This document shows, in pieces, positions 26,300 through 34,965 of a stretch of DNA of 64,000 bases (position 1 is the stretch's first letter; every line of letters begins with the position of its first letter). The stretch lies in the NCBI GenBank assembly GCA_002083825.1, contig DAZV01000057.1:62001-126000 (forward strand). Direction: 5' to 3'. Both the position numbers and the translations under genes were made by a program. The notes beneath the pieces were generated by a model that was not told the DNA's origin, searched no databases, and worked only from the letters and a program-made list of their open reading frames with translations. Source of the DNA: Candidatus Sericytochromatia bacterium S15B-MN24 CBMW_12 (GTDB taxonomy: Bacteria; Cyanobacteriota; Sericytochromatia; S15B-MN24; UBA4093).

Positions 26300-26328
26300 T
26301 TGGCTTCGAGGCTGCGAGATGAAATAAT
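26300..26328 (+). promoter_or_regulatory. Promoter abutting the glycosyltransferase start
   Basis: TTGGCT (26300-26305), a 17-base spacer and AATAAT (26323-26328) stand exactly 6 bases before the ATG at 26335. There is no room for a Shine-Dalgarno in the predicted transcript, so a leaderless mRNA is likely. Confidence 0.5.
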
Positions 26329-26334
26329 GGCCCA

Positions 26335-27120
26335 ATGGCCTGGATACTTGCTTTACTCGGCCTCGTAATGGTTTACGGGGCCGTCGTCTTTGGGAAATTT
26401 CGCTACCTGCGCTGGCGGGGCCGGCGACGCCTCGCGCTAGCGCTGTCAGCCCGTCCTGCGCATCGTCCGAGAGATGGCGATCCGCTCATCACGTTCGTTT
26501 CGCCGGTCACCAAGCCCCATGTGCTCTCGGCTTGGCTCGAAGCAGGGCTCGACGATCTCGATGATCCCCATGAAAGGATGCTCCACCCCAACACCGGGGC
26601 AGGAGCCATGGTGGCTGCGCGCCTCTTCAACCGACTGGTCCGAGAGGTGAAGACCCCCTACGTGGCCTTCGTTCACCAGGATTGGCGACCGCTCGACAGG
26701 GACTGGATCTCGAAGACGCTGGAAGTCTTCGAACGGGAAGCTTGCGAGATGGTGGTCCAGGTGGGGATCGGCGAGGATCGCGAGCAACTGGTGGGCCAGT
26801 TGCTCGACCCGTTCGGTGGGGGGGGCGTGCCGGGAGTGCACCGGGTGCATGCTCCCGATGAGCAGTGTTTCGTCCTGAGAACGGCTTCGCTGAGGCAGCA
26901 TCCTTTCGACGAGGAGGCCCTGCCGGAGTTTCACTTCTACGCGGTGGATTATGCCCTGGAACTCGGACGCCGAGGGGGCGCGGTCTACACGAACGGGACG
27001 CTTGCCTACCATCATTCGGCGGTCGGTGACTTGCGCCACCCCAGCTTCCTGCGCGCGCGCGAGGTGATGCGCCGTAAGTGGGGAAAAGGGACAATCCGGG
27101 CCACCACAGGCTGGGTCTGA
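26335..27120 (+). CDS. Membrane-anchored glycosyltransferase-like protein
   Basis: The 261-residue protein has one N-terminal membrane helix (WILALLGLVMVYGAVVFG) and a domain like the Glyco_tranf_2_5/StrF family. ITFVSPVTKPHVLSAWLEAGLDDLDD comes first, then VAFVHQDWRPLDRDWISKTLEVFE. DEQCFVLRTASLRQHPFDEEALPEFHFYAVDYALELGRRGGAVYTNGTLAYHHS is a typical acceptor-side segment with the FDE and HFYxxD motif. Donor and acceptor are unknown. It appears to be expressed alone. Confidence 0.7.
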   Translation: MAWILALLGLVMVYGAVVFGKFRYLRWRGRRRLALALSARPAHRPRDGDPLITFVSPVTKPHVLSAWLEAGLDDLDDPHERMLHPNTGAGAMVAARLFNRLVREVKTPYVAFVHQDWRPLDRDWISKTLEVFEREACEMVVQVGIGEDREQLVGQLLDPFGGGGVPGVHRVHAPDEQCFVLRTASLRQHPFDEEALPEFHFYAVDYALELGRRGGAVYTNGTLAYHHSAVGDLRHPSFLRAREVMRRKWGKGTIRATTGWV

Positions 27121-27143
27121 CTCGCGCGCCATAGGATGGATTC

Positions 27144-27191
27144 ATGCCGAGTAGGGCTGCAAAGCAAGCGCTTTGCAGCCCTACTCGGCAT
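27144..27191. repeat. 48-bp perfect inverted repeat
   Basis: Arms of 22 bases (27144-27165 and 27170-27191) are perfectly complementary around a 4-base AAGC loop. There is no T-run on either side, so it is a poor intrinsic terminator. AAGCGCTT at 27166-27173 is nested at the tip. It lies between the glycosyltransferase and the LacI-type HTH gene. Confidence 0.9.
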
Positions 27192-27256
27192 GGCGCTGCG
27201 GCGATTGGGGACCTCTGGTTGCGGGTGAAACATACTGAACTTGCGATTCATGTGCC

Positions 27257-27270
27257 TTAAAGCGCTTCAA
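27257..27270. promoter_or_regulatory. LacI-family-like operator candidate
   Basis: TTAAAGCGCTTCAA is a 14-bp near-perfect palindrome with the central CpG and AAGCGCTT core typical of LacI/CcpA-family operators. It lies about 100 bases upstream of the small LacI-type HTH gene. The same core occurs at the tip of the palindrome at 27166-27173. The core also occurs by chance in coding sequence (AAG CGC TTC), so this is suggestive only. Confidence 0.35.
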
Positions 27271-27367
27271 CCGGGTATGCACACTTTAGTGACCAGGGCT
27301 CGGCCGATGGGTATCGGTGCAACGCCTTGCGTCGCGTACTTTTTCTTTTAAGAAGGGAGGTTATCGC

Positions 27368-27550
27368 GTGGCCGACATCAAGAGCCTTCTCTCGAGGATT
27401 GCGTCTGCAAAGGGGGATATTGCGATCAAGCGCATTTCTCTGAAGGTTGGGGTGGATCTCACCAAGGTGATTAGCGGGATGCTGGCGGTCGACCCGGGTC
27501 TCGAGACCAAGGTCATGACTGCCGTGACGGATCTGGGCTTTAGCCACTAA
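27368..27550 (+). CDS. 60-residue stand-alone LacI-type helix-turn-helix protein
   Basis: The GTG start at 27368 has GGGAGG 8 bases upstream. Residues about 18-58 can be aligned with the LacI DNA-binding headpiece: IKRISLKVGV corresponds to the IKDVAxxAGV helix 1-turn-2 start, and KVMTAVTDLGF to ExVxAAxxELGY. Three residues are missing in between. No ligand-binding domain follows, as the protein ends two residues after the LGF. It could be a mini-regulator or a protein-binding derivative. It lies 25 bases before the FIST gene, so they are likely one operon. The alignment is by eye. Confidence 0.6.
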   Translation: MADIKSLLSRIASAKGDIAIKRISLKVGVDLTKVISGMLAVDPGLETKVMTAVTDLGFSH

Positions 27551-27575
27551 GAATTTGAGATAAAGGAGGAATTCG

Positions 27576-28721
27576 ATGTTATCCACCATCCGAGGAGTGG
27601 CGACGGCCCACAGCAGCTTGACGGACAGTTCGGCCGCTGCTCGCGAAGTGTTGTCGGCGATCCCAGCCGAGGGAACGGCTTTGCTAATCTTCTTCGCGTC
27701 GTCTTCCTACGATCTGGGAATCATTACCCAGACGCTTCAAGCGGCGCTTCCGGAAACCTTGGTGATCGGCTGCACGACGGCCGGCGAGCTGGTTTCCGGT
27801 CAAGGTAGCTTGAAGCAATCGCTGGTTGCGATGGCGCTTCCCCGCACCGTCATCACGCGGGCCGAGGGGATTCTGATCGAGAACCTGGCCGATCGAGCCA
27901 AGTCGGCGGGAGAGGACCTCCGGGCTTTGGCCTCGCGCTGGGGCAAAGACGTGCGCACGCTCGATCCGAGTCGCTTCGTCGGCCTCGTTCTGCCGGATGG
28001 TCTCAGCCTCATGGAAGAGGCCTTGATGGACGCTCTTGGGGATGCTGCTCCCGACCTGCTGGTGGTGGGCGGATCGGCCGGGGACGACCTGAAGTTCACG
28101 GGGACCTACGTCGCTCTCGGCGAGAAGTCGGCGACCAACGCATCGGTCCTGGTGATGCTGGAGGTCGGCGTTCCGTTCACGGTCGTCAAGAACACCCACT
28201 TCGTTCCGACCGAGCGAATGCTGGTCGCGACCCGGGTGGATGAGGCGACTCGCACGGTTTATGAGTTCGATGGCCGTCCTGCATTGGAAGCTTACGCAGA
28301 AGCCCTCGGTATCTCTCCCGAAGCCGTCGATGTTCCCGTCATGGCGGCAAATCCGGTGGGTTTGGTCATCGGGGACGATCCTTTCGTCCGCTCGTTCATG
28401 CGCTTGGGCGAGAATGGCTCGATGATACTCGCCGCGCAAATCTTGGAAGGATCGATCCTGACGTTGCTTCGGGGGACCGACATGGTCGAAGCGACCCGGC
28501 GACTCGCGGCGGACGTGCAGCAGGAGCTCGGGGCCGTGAGTGCGGCCATCACGTTCAACTGTATCTTCCGGTGGGTCGAGGCCGAGGGCCAGGATTGCGC
28601 GTCGGCGGTCTATAAGGTCTTCGATGAGCAGGAAATTCCGTTGGTGGGTTTCAATACTTACGGGGAGCAATACCTCGGGCATATCAACCAAACGGTCACG
28701 ATGCTCTGCTTCGGAGGTTAA
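27576..28721 (+). CDS. FIST domain sensory protein
   Basis: AAAGGAGG precedes the ATG. The 381-residue cytoplasmic protein has a FIST-N domain (about 30-220: LIFFASSSYDLGIITQTLQAALPETLVIGCTTAGE, LPDGLSLMEEALMDALG, VVGGSAGDDLKF). A FIST-C domain follows (about 240-370, with MILAAQILEGSILTLLRGTDMVEATRR and VGFNTYGEQYLGHINQTVTMLCF). FIST is a proposed small-ligand (amino acid) sensing module linked to signal transduction, often beside chemoreceptors. Here a chemoreceptor gene follows directly and an HTH gene precedes it. Confidence 0.9.
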   Translation: MLSTIRGVATAHSSLTDSSAAAREVLSAIPAEGTALLIFFASSSYDLGIITQTLQAALPETLVIGCTTAGELVSGQGSLKQSLVAMALPRTVITRAEGILIENLADRAKSAGEDLRALASRWGKDVRTLDPSRFVGLVLPDGLSLMEEALMDALGDAAPDLLVVGGSAGDDLKFTGTYVALGEKSATNASVLVMLEVGVPFTVVKNTHFVPTERMLVATRVDEATRTVYEFDGRPALEAYAEALGISPEAVDVPVMAANPVGLVIGDDPFVRSFMRLGENGSMILAAQILEGSILTLLRGTDMVEATRRLAADVQQELGAVSAAITFNCIFRWVEAEGQDCASAVYKVFDEQEIPLVGFNTYGEQYLGHINQTVTMLCFGG

Positions 28722-28736
28722 GTCGTTTGAGTTGCC

Positions 28737-28757
28737 GGGGCCGCCATTGGCGGCCCC
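28737..28757 (+). terminator. Hairpin between the FIST and chemoreceptor genes
   Basis: GGGGCCGCC and GGCGGCCCC form a 9-bp perfect stem on an ATT loop, followed only by TTGT. It could attenuate read-through, or stabilise the 3' end of the FIST message and so lower receptor expression relative to FIST. Confidence 0.45.
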
Positions 28758-28775
28758 TTGTGATGGGGATGGAGC

Positions 28776-30098
28776 ATGACTATTCGTTCATACCTGATGG
28801 CTCTGGTGGTGTTGGTCGGCGCTTGCGGCGGCGCTGTTCTTCCGCTTCCGGCGGGATTTCGGGCCCTGGTGACGCTCGCCTTCGTGGCGATTGGGGGCGG
28901 CTTGGTGGCTCGGATCATGGGGCGGCAGGAGCGGTTTCGGCGGGATGTCGCCGAGTCTTTTGAGGGTCTTGCGTCAGCGGGAGGCTCGTATAATCCGTTG
29001 GAGCTGGATTCATCCTTGCGGTCCCATGTAGGCCCGGTGCTGGAACGCTTGCGGGAGGGTGAGCGGATGAGCCAGGAGGCTCAATCGAGTTTCGAGGCCT
29101 CGGCAACTTATTGGGAGAGCCGTATCGAGATCGAGCGGAAAGAAATGGTGCAATTCTCCGGCGAGATGGGCGGGATGGTCGAGGCGTTGAAGGCTCGCCT
29201 TCACGAGAGCGAGGATGCCCGCCGGCTGCCGCAGCGGAAGATTCAAGAAGGTTTGGAGGGGATGGCCGCGCTTTCGAAGCAGCTCGAGACCATGGCGGCA
29301 GGGGACGGGGAGCTGGAAGCGGCGAGCCTTCACGTGATTGGGAGCATCCAGCAGCAAGCCGAGACCCTTCATGCGATTGCCGGTGCGCTCGTTCAGGCCA
29401 ACAGCACCATGCGGAAGGCTACGGATGCGACCGCCGAGGGGGACCAGGCGGCTCACCACGTGGTGAGTGGCATCGAACAGATCGGCGCGGCGATGGACAA
29501 GATCCTGGTCAGTATCGACGGCCTGTCGAAGCACTCCAGCGAGATCGGCTCCATCGTGGAGGTGATCGATGATATCGCCGATCAGACGAACCTGTTGGCG
29601 CTGAATGCCGCCATTGAATCCGCGCGCGCGGGAGAGGCCGGCAGGGGCTTCGCCGTGGTGGCCGATGAGGTCCGCAAGTTGGCGGAGCGCTCGGCCAAGG
29701 CGACCAAAGAAATCGCTCAACTGATCGGGACCATTCAGCGGGAGATTTCGAGCGCCAGCGAGTCGACGAACACCGCCTTCGGGGCGGTCATGGAGGGCAT
29801 GGACCTGGCGAATCAGGCGCGCGAAATCTTCAACCGCATCGGCGAGACGATCCAGGATGTCTCGGGAACGACGCAACAGGCCGAATCCTATGCCCAGACG
29901 CAGCTGGCGATCTCGCAGCAACTGTCGGAGGGCGTTCTGCGGGTGAGCGAGGTGGCCAAGGGATCCCAGGTCACTTCGACGACGATCGAGACGCTGCGTT
30001 CGATTCGCGAGTCCCTCCGGAGCGTGGGTTCGTTAGCGGACACCGAGCCGCTCATCGAGACCGTCGTTCGGCTCGAGCAATTGCTAGCGAGCCGTTGA
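28776..30098 (+). CDS. Methyl-accepting chemotaxis protein without a periplasmic sensor
   Basis: The 440-residue protein has two membrane helices joined by only a few residues (about 5-22 and 28-47), so it has no extracytoplasmic ligand domain. A long helical linker follows, then the conserved signalling hairpin ([35 protein letters not shown], about 283-317). Such receptors sense cytoplasmic signals or partner proteins. The upstream FIST protein is the obvious candidate partner. No che genes lie in the window. GGGGATGGAG precedes the ATG, 54 bases after FIST. Confidence 0.88.
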   Translation: MTIRSYLMALVVLVGACGGAVLPLPAGFRALVTLAFVAIGGGLVARIMGRQERFRRDVAESFEGLASAGGSYNPLELDSSLRSHVGPVLERLREGERMSQEAQSSFEASATYWESRIEIERKEMVQFSGEMGGMVEALKARLHESEDARRLPQRKIQEGLEGMAALSKQLETMAAGDGELEAASLHVIGSIQQQAETLHAIAGALVQANSTMRKATDATAEGDQAAHHVVSGIEQIGAAMDKILVSIDGLSKHSSEIGSIVEVIDDIADQTNLLALNAAIESARAGEAGRGFAVVADEVRKLAERSAKATKEIAQLIGTIQREISSASESTNTAFGAVMEGMDLANQAREIFNRIGETIQDVSGTTQQAESYAQTQLAISQQLSEGVLRVSEVAKGSQVTSTTIETLRSIRESLRSVGSLADTEPLIETVVRLEQLLASR

Positions 30099-30201
30099 GC
30101 GGAGGCGTTTCATCACGCTGAGCTTTTTGGTGGGGGTTGCCGGCGGCCTTCGGCAGTAAAGGTGGCTATTAGCCAGACGAGAGTTGCGCTATGATGGGCA
30201 T

Positions 30202-30245
30202 GGTGCACCTCTCGGAGTTCTTTCCGGGAGTCACGACATGGCACC
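30202..30245 (+). promoter_or_regulatory. Structured 5' leader upstream of the transaldolase gene
   Basis: GGTGC (30202-30206) pairs with GCACC (30241-30245). Inside it, CTCTCGG (30209-30215) pairs with CCGGGAG (30224-30230), with one G-U pair. Further helices are possible downstream (GTGG/CCAC near 30270, GGGT/ACCC). TATGAT at 30190-30195 could be the -10. The leader would be about 130-140 bases. It does not match a riboswitch class I can identify. Confidence 0.4.
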
Positions 30246-30335
30246 GACCGTATGAATTCGGGTGGGGCATGTGGAGACTCCACGGCCTCGAGGACCGTAT
30301 CTACCCAACGCGAAAGCGTTTGAAAGGGAGGACCG

Positions 30336-30989
30336 ATGAAGTTCTTTCTCGACACCGCCAATCTCGATGAGATCCGCGAAGCCGCCAGCTGGGGGCAAGT
30401 GGATGGTGTCACGACCAATCCTAGTCTGATCGCCAAGGAAGGGCGCGACTTCCGTCAGGTCATCGAAGAGATCTGCCGGATCGTGGATGGCCCCATCTCG
30501 GCCGAGGCCGTGAGCCCGGACGCCGAGGGCATGGTTTCCGAGGGTCAGGGTTTCGCCAAGTGGCACCCCAATGTGATCGTCAAGCTTCCGATGACCATCG
30601 AGGGTCTCAAGGCGTGCAAGGCACTGACCGAGGCGGGGATCAAGACCAACGTGACGCTGGTCTTCTCGGCCAATCAGGCTCTCTTGGCGGCTCGGGCCGG
30701 CGCGACTTACGTTTCGCCGTTCGTCGGTCGCTTGGATGATGAGGGACAAGACGGCATGGCGCTGATCTCCGAGATGGTGGAGATCTTCCAGAACTACGAT
30801 TTCGACACCCAGATTTTGGTGGCGTCGGTCCGGCATCCCATGCACGTGACCGAGGCGGCGAAGATGGGGGCGGACGTGGCGACCATGCCGTTCAAGATTC
30901 TCAAGCAGCTTTACCACCACCCGCTTACCGACGTGGGTATCGCGAAGTTCATGGCCGACTGGGCCAAAGTGGGCCAGCCGGTAGGCTAA
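30336..30989 (+). CDS. tal: Transaldolase, fructose-6-phosphate aldolase-type
   Basis: The 217-residue protein belongs to the short TalC/FSA-like transaldolase subfamily. It has [36 protein letters not shown] at the N-terminus, the Schiff-base lysine in NVIVKLPMT (about residue 88), [29 protein letters not shown] and [10 protein letters not shown]. It transfers dihydroxyacetone units in the non-oxidative pentose phosphate pathway. AAAGGGAGG precedes the ATG. A 230-base untranslated stretch with hairpins lies upstream. Confidence 0.93.
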   Translation: MKFFLDTANLDEIREAASWGQVDGVTTNPSLIAKEGRDFRQVIEEICRIVDGPISAEAVSPDAEGMVSEGQGFAKWHPNVIVKLPMTIEGLKACKALTEAGIKTNVTLVFSANQALLAARAGATYVSPFVGRLDDEGQDGMALISEMVEIFQNYDFDTQILVASVRHPMHVTEAAKMGADVATMPFKILKQLYHHPLTDVGIAKFMADWAKVGQPVG

Positions 30990-30999
30990 CAAGGGTTTC

Positions 31000-31029
31000 T
31001 TGACGCCGAAGCGTCGAGAATGATAGGAT
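31000..31029 (+). promoter_or_regulatory. Promoter of rho
   Basis: TTGACG (31000-31005), an 18-base spacer and TAGGAT (31024-31029) lie 5 bases before the ATG at 31035. Transcription would start at or just after this ATG, making the mRNA leaderless if that codon is used. Confidence 0.6.
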
Positions 31030-31034
31030 GAGGG

Positions 31035-33233
31035 ATGGTGACGTGTATCACCATCCTTCTCTTTTACACCCTGACGTCTGAAATACACCCCCGAAAGCGA
31101 GTCAAGCTCTTGGAAACCTCGGCCAAGCGTGTCGCCGATCCCGAAACGCAGGAAGTCTCGGCGACGCCTGACGCACCCGTTGAAAGCAAACGTCCCCGTA
31201 CCACGCGTCGTTCGGCTGCTGCCAAGGCGGCGGTCGCTGAGCCGATCGTAGCGGCGGCGATTCCCGATGCTCCTCCCGTGCCCGCTCCGGCGGCTAAACG
31301 GACGGAATCAGCAACAGGGGAAAGCCTGCCGGCCCCTCGGGTCACGCGGGTTTCCACCCGGACCCGTGCACCTCGCAAGACGGCCGCTGAAGCCGAAGGA
31401 CCCGCCATCATGAGCGAGGCTCCTGCCGTCAAGATCGAAGCAGCAGCCACCAAGACTGAAGCTGCCGCCACCAGGGCCGAAGCCGCTGCTTCCAGGAACT
31501 CCGCCGCTCACGAAGAACCCGTCATGCCAGCTCCCGCCAAGGCGGCCGCTGCTCCCAGCTCCGAACCCAGGCCGCCGCGCCAGCCTCGTCCGGCTCAGCA
31601 AGGCGACCGTCAGCCGCAAGGCGACCGTCAGCCGCAAGGTGACCGCCAGCCGCAAGGTGACCGTCAGCCGCAAGGTGACCGCCAGCCGCAAGGTGACCGT
31701 CAGCCGCAAGGTGACCGTCAACCCCAAGGTGACCGTCAGCCGCAAGGTGACCGTCAACCCCAGGGGCAAGGCCCGCGCCGGGACGACCGTCGCGAATTTC
31801 GCCGGCGGGACCGGGATCCTCGCCAAAAGGGCCGCGGCGATCGCGACATCCGTCGCAACGAGCCCCGCAGCGACCTGCGCATGGATCAGCGCAACGAAGT
31901 CCGAAACGAGCAGCGTCGCGAGCGCGAGCGCCTCGAGAACTACGAGCCCGAACTCACCGAACTCGAAGCCAACCCCACCGGACCTCGCATCGATATCGCC
32001 ACTCTCACCAGCAAGACCATCGGCGAACTCTATGATCTCGCGCGCGAAATCGACGTTCCCAACTTCCGGCGCCTCAAGAAGCAAGATCTGATCTTCAAGA
32101 TCCTCCAGAGCCAGCCCGCCAGGATGGGAGCCATCTTCGCCAAGGGGGTTCTCGAGATCCTTCCCGAAGGCTACGGCTTCCTGCGGGTCGCCGACTACCT
32201 GCCCAGTCTCGACGATATCTATGTCTCGCAGACCCAGGTCCGCCGCTTCGAACTTTGGGGCGGGGACGTCGTCTACGGCCAGGTCCGGGCTCCCAAGGAA
32301 GGCGAGAAGTACTTCTCCCTTCTCAAGGTGGAGTCGGTCAACGAGTTGCCCCCCGAATCCACCACCCGTCGCATCCCCTTCGAGCACCTCAAGCCCATCT
32401 TCCCGTGTGAACGCCTGAAGCTCGAAACCACTCCCGAGAACATCTCGATGCGTCTGGTGGACCTCTTCAATCCCCTGGGCAAGGGCCAGCGCGCCCTCAT
32501 CGTCTCGCCCCCCAAGGCCGGTAAGACCAGCTTGCTCAAGCAGATCGCCAACGCCATCGCGGAGAATCACCCCGATGTCCATCTGATCGCGTTGCTGATC
32601 GATGAGCGCCCCGAGGAAGTCACCGACATGGAGCGTTCCATTCGGGGCGAGGTGGTCGCTTCCACCTTCGACGAACTTCCCGAGAACCACGTCAAGGTGG
32701 CCGAGTTGGTCATCGAGAAGGCCAAGCGCCAGGTGGAGAACGGTCAGGACGTCGTCATCCTTCTCGACTCCATCACCCGCATGGCACGCGCCTACAACAA
32801 CGTCATCCCGCCCTCGGGCCGGACCCTCTCCGGCGGTCTCGACCCCAACGCGATGCACAAGCCGAAGCGCTTCTTCGGTGCGGCCCGCAAGCTCGAAGGA
32901 GCCGGCAGCCTCACCATCATCGCCACCGCCCTCGTCGAGACCGGCTCGCGCATGGACGACGTCATCTACGAAGAGTTCAAGGGTACCGGTAACTCGGAGC
33001 TGCATCTGGATCGTCGTCTGTCGGATCGTCGCATCTTCCCGGCTCTCGACATCAAGCGGAGCGGCACCCGCCGCGAGGACTTGCTACTCAGCCCCGAGGA
33101 ACTTCGCAAGCAGCATGTCCTGCGCAAGACCCTCGACGCCGGTGAAACCTCGGAGGTCACGGAGTTCCTGACCAACCGCATGAGCCGTACCAAATCCAAT
33201 GCTGAATTCCTGATGGCCATCAGCGATTCATAG
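31035..33233 (+). CDS. rho: Transcription termination factor Rho with long disordered N-terminal extension
   Basis: Rho is a hexameric RNA helicase that ends transcription. Residues about 318-360 form the Rho_N helical domain, 372-450 the cold-shock-like RNA-binding domain ([13 protein letters not shown]), and 470-732 the ATPase with P-loop PPKAGKTS (about 490), DERPEEV and [15 protein letters not shown]. The first 300 residues are extra: Ala/Pro/Glu-rich, then nine GDRQPQ hexapeptides (about 190-243) and an Arg/Asp-rich tract. The start is uncertain. ATG 31035 fits a leaderless transcript, but the first 20 residues look unlike the rest, and TTG 31110 is an alternative. Confidence 0.95.
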   Translation: MVTCITILLFYTLTSEIHPRKRVKLLETSAKRVADPETQEVSATPDAPVESKRPRTTRRSAAAKAAVAEPIVAAAIPDAPPVPAPAAKRTESATGESLPAPRVTRVSTRTRAPRKTAAEAEGPAIMSEAPAVKIEAAATKTEAAATRAEAAASRNSAAHEEPVMPAPAKAAAAPSSEPRPPRQPRPAQQGDRQPQGDRQPQGDRQPQGDRQPQGDRQPQGDRQPQGDRQPQGDRQPQGDRQPQGQGPRRDDRREFRRRDRDPRQKGRGDRDIRRNEPRSDLRMDQRNEVRNEQRRERERLENYEPELTELEANPTGPRIDIATLTSKTIGELYDLAREIDVPNFRRLKKQDLIFKILQSQPARMGAIFAKGVLEILPEGYGFLRVADYLPSLDDIYVSQTQVRRFELWGGDVVYGQVRAPKEGEKYFSLLKVESVNELPPESTTRRIPFEHLKPIFPCERLKLETTPENISMRLVDLFNPLGKGQRALIVSPPKAGKTSLLKQIANAIAENHPDVHLIALLIDERPEEVTDMERSIRGEVVASTFDELPENHVKVAELVIEKAKRQVENGQDVVILLDSITRMARAYNNVIPPSGRTLSGGLDPNAMHKPKRFFGAARKLEGAGSLTIIATALVETGSRMDDVIYEEFKGTGNSELHLDRRLSDRRIFPALDIKRSGTRREDLLLSPEELRKQHVLRKTLDAGETSEVTEFLTNRMSRTKSNAEFLMAISDS
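31602..31763 (+). repeat. Nine tandem 18-bp repeats inside rho
   Basis: Nine in-frame copies of GGTGACCGTCAGCCGCAA and close variants (GGC/GGT, GTC/GCC, CCG/CCC) run without gaps and encode the GDRQPQ hexapeptide. The array can change length by slippage or recombination without breaking the frame. Confidence 0.95.
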
Positions 33234-33238
33234 GACTG

Positions 33239-33262
33239 AGCCCCCGGTGCTTACCGGGGGCT
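33239..33262 (+). terminator. Terminator of rho
   Basis: AGCCCCCGG and CCGGGGGCT pair around TGCTTA. TAAATATTG follows. The A/T-rich stretch to 33292 may also hold the promoter of the next gene (TAATAT/TATAGT near 33273-33281), but I see no -35. Confidence 0.75.
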
Positions 33263-33306
33263 TAAATATTGTTAATATAGTTGTTTAACACTCAAGGAGG
33301 CTAGCG

Positions 33307-34914
33307 GTGCTAGAACCAAACACCGAGCAGTCGCATCCCGAGATCGGGACACTGAAGTATGACGGCGCCCCGCAAAACCCCAAGGCGTTCGTGCCCCTCA
33401 ACTTCAACGGCCTCAGTCTCAGATCTCAAACCAAGCCAAGCGGCCTGGGCGATCGTTTGCTCCGTGGGTTCGAGGCCCTGACAGCCTTCCAGTCCAAGGC
33501 CCCCGAGGCTCCGCCGGAAGCTCCTTCCGGCAACATGGGCGTGATCCGTTACAGCCTATCCTCCCCCATTCAAACCTATCGCATGCAGCGCCAGCGCCGC
33601 TATGCCCGCTTTCAGATCTATGGCCGTCCGCTCATGATCGTCGCTTGCCTGGCTTTAGCGGTCCCCGTCGGCATGACCTGGACGGGCAACCTGGGCGCCG
33701 GCACTCCCGTCGCCCGGGCCTCGGTCCCTGCGACGGAGCCCATCGGCGCCGCCGAGTCGGGAATGCCAGCTGCCGCCCTTCCCACCAGCGAGCCTGAACT
33801 CGTCGCAAGCCCCGTGCATGCGCGGCCCCAAGCCGAAGTTGCCCCGCCCGCGACGGCCAAAAAACGCGTGGTCACCGTGAAGGCCGGCGATACCCTCTCG
33901 GGCATCGCCAAGCTTGGAGGTCTGACCGTCCGCGAACTCGCCAGCTTAAACGGCCTGAAGGATCTTCACTCCCTGAAGATCGGCCAGGAAATTCTGCTGC
34001 CCGCTGCCGCGGCCCCGAATGTCGCAGCCTTCGCGCCGCCGGCCCAGCCGCTTGTGCTTGCCCTCGCGCCGGAGACACCTGCTTTGTCTGATGACGCCGC
34101 CCAGTCGCCGGCCAATCAGGCCCCTCCCAAGCCTGCGGTTAAGCTGGCGGCGGATCCGGCGGCCTACACGATTCGCTCGGGAGATACCCTCTCCATGATT
34201 TCCAGCCGGTTCGGGATCAAGATTGCGACTCTGGCCAGTGCCAACGATCTCACCGAGAAGGACACCCTCGCCGTGGGCAAAACCCTCAAGGTCCCTCATG
34301 CGGATGGCATTTACGTCAAGGTTCGTTCGGGCGAGAGTCTTTCCGTCCTCGCCGCCCGCTACGGCGTCAAGGCCTCCGACATCCAGGCCGCCAATCAGAT
34401 CGCGGATCCTCGAAATCTTCGCGAAGGGCAAGTGCTCTTTCTTCCGGGCGTCGAACCCCGCTTGGCGAGGCGAGACGCTCGACGCGAGCGCGGAGACTTC
34501 AAGCAGGCAAGTCGTGGCTTGATCGGAGACCTCGGACGGGCAGTTGGAAAGAAGTTCATCTGGCCCACCGCCGGACAGGTCACTTCCTACTTCGGGGAGC
34601 GCGAGGGGCGTCAGCATTCCGGCGTGGATATTCCGCGTCCCAAGGGGTCGCCCATTCATGCGGCCAAGAGCGGCACCGTGGTCGCGGCCGGCTGGAACGG
34701 CGATTACGGCAAGACCGTTGACATCAGCCACGGCAACGGGGTCGTGACCCGCTACGCCCACTGCTCGAAGATCGCGGTGAAGCCTGGCGACGCCGTGGCG
34801 AAGGGCGAGTTGATCGGGCTGGTCGGTGAAACCGGTCGCGCCACCGGCCCGCACCTCCACTACGAGGTCCGGATTGGCGGGCGCCCGGTCAATCCCTCCA
34901 AGTTCCACAACTGA
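33307..34914 (+). CDS. LysM-containing M23 family peptidoglycan endopeptidase
   Basis: The GTG start has AAGGAGG 7 bases upstream. The 535-residue protein has a cytoplasmic N-terminus of about 110 residues and one membrane helix (RPLMIVACLALAVPVGMTW, about 110-130). Three LysM repeats follow at about 187-235, 280-325 and 335-380 (VKAGDTLSGIAK, IRSGDTLSMISSR, VRSGESLSVLAAR). The C-terminal M23 domain has HSGVDI and HLHYE metal ligands and YAHCSK. It should bind and possibly cut cross-links in peptidoglycan, or act as an EnvC/NlpD-like amidase activator. All zinc ligands are intact, which favours an active peptidase. Confidence 0.92.
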   Translation: MLEPNTEQSHPEIGTLKYDGAPQNPKAFVPLNFNGLSLRSQTKPSGLGDRLLRGFEALTAFQSKAPEAPPEAPSGNMGVIRYSLSSPIQTYRMQRQRRYARFQIYGRPLMIVACLALAVPVGMTWTGNLGAGTPVARASVPATEPIGAAESGMPAAALPTSEPELVASPVHARPQAEVAPPATAKKRVVTVKAGDTLSGIAKLGGLTVRELASLNGLKDLHSLKIGQEILLPAAAAPNVAAFAPPAQPLVLALAPETPALSDDAAQSPANQAPPKPAVKLAADPAAYTIRSGDTLSMISSRFGIKIATLASANDLTEKDTLAVGKTLKVPHADGIYVKVRSGESLSVLAARYGVKASDIQAANQIADPRNLREGQVLFLPGVEPRLARRDARRERGDFKQASRGLIGDLGRAVGKKFIWPTAGQVTSYFGEREGRQHSGVDIPRPKGSPIHAAKSGTVVAAGWNGDYGKTVDISHGNGVVTRYAHCSKIAVKPGDAVAKGELIGLVGETGRATGPHLHYEVRIGGRPVNPSKFHN

Positions 34915-34965
34915 GTTCCTCTCATCGGGACTGATTTCCCGCTCTCACCGTTCCGAAGAGACGAT

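Noticed and set aside
31602-31763. CRISPR array
   Set aside because: The repeats are directly adjacent without spacers and are in-frame coding sequence of rho.
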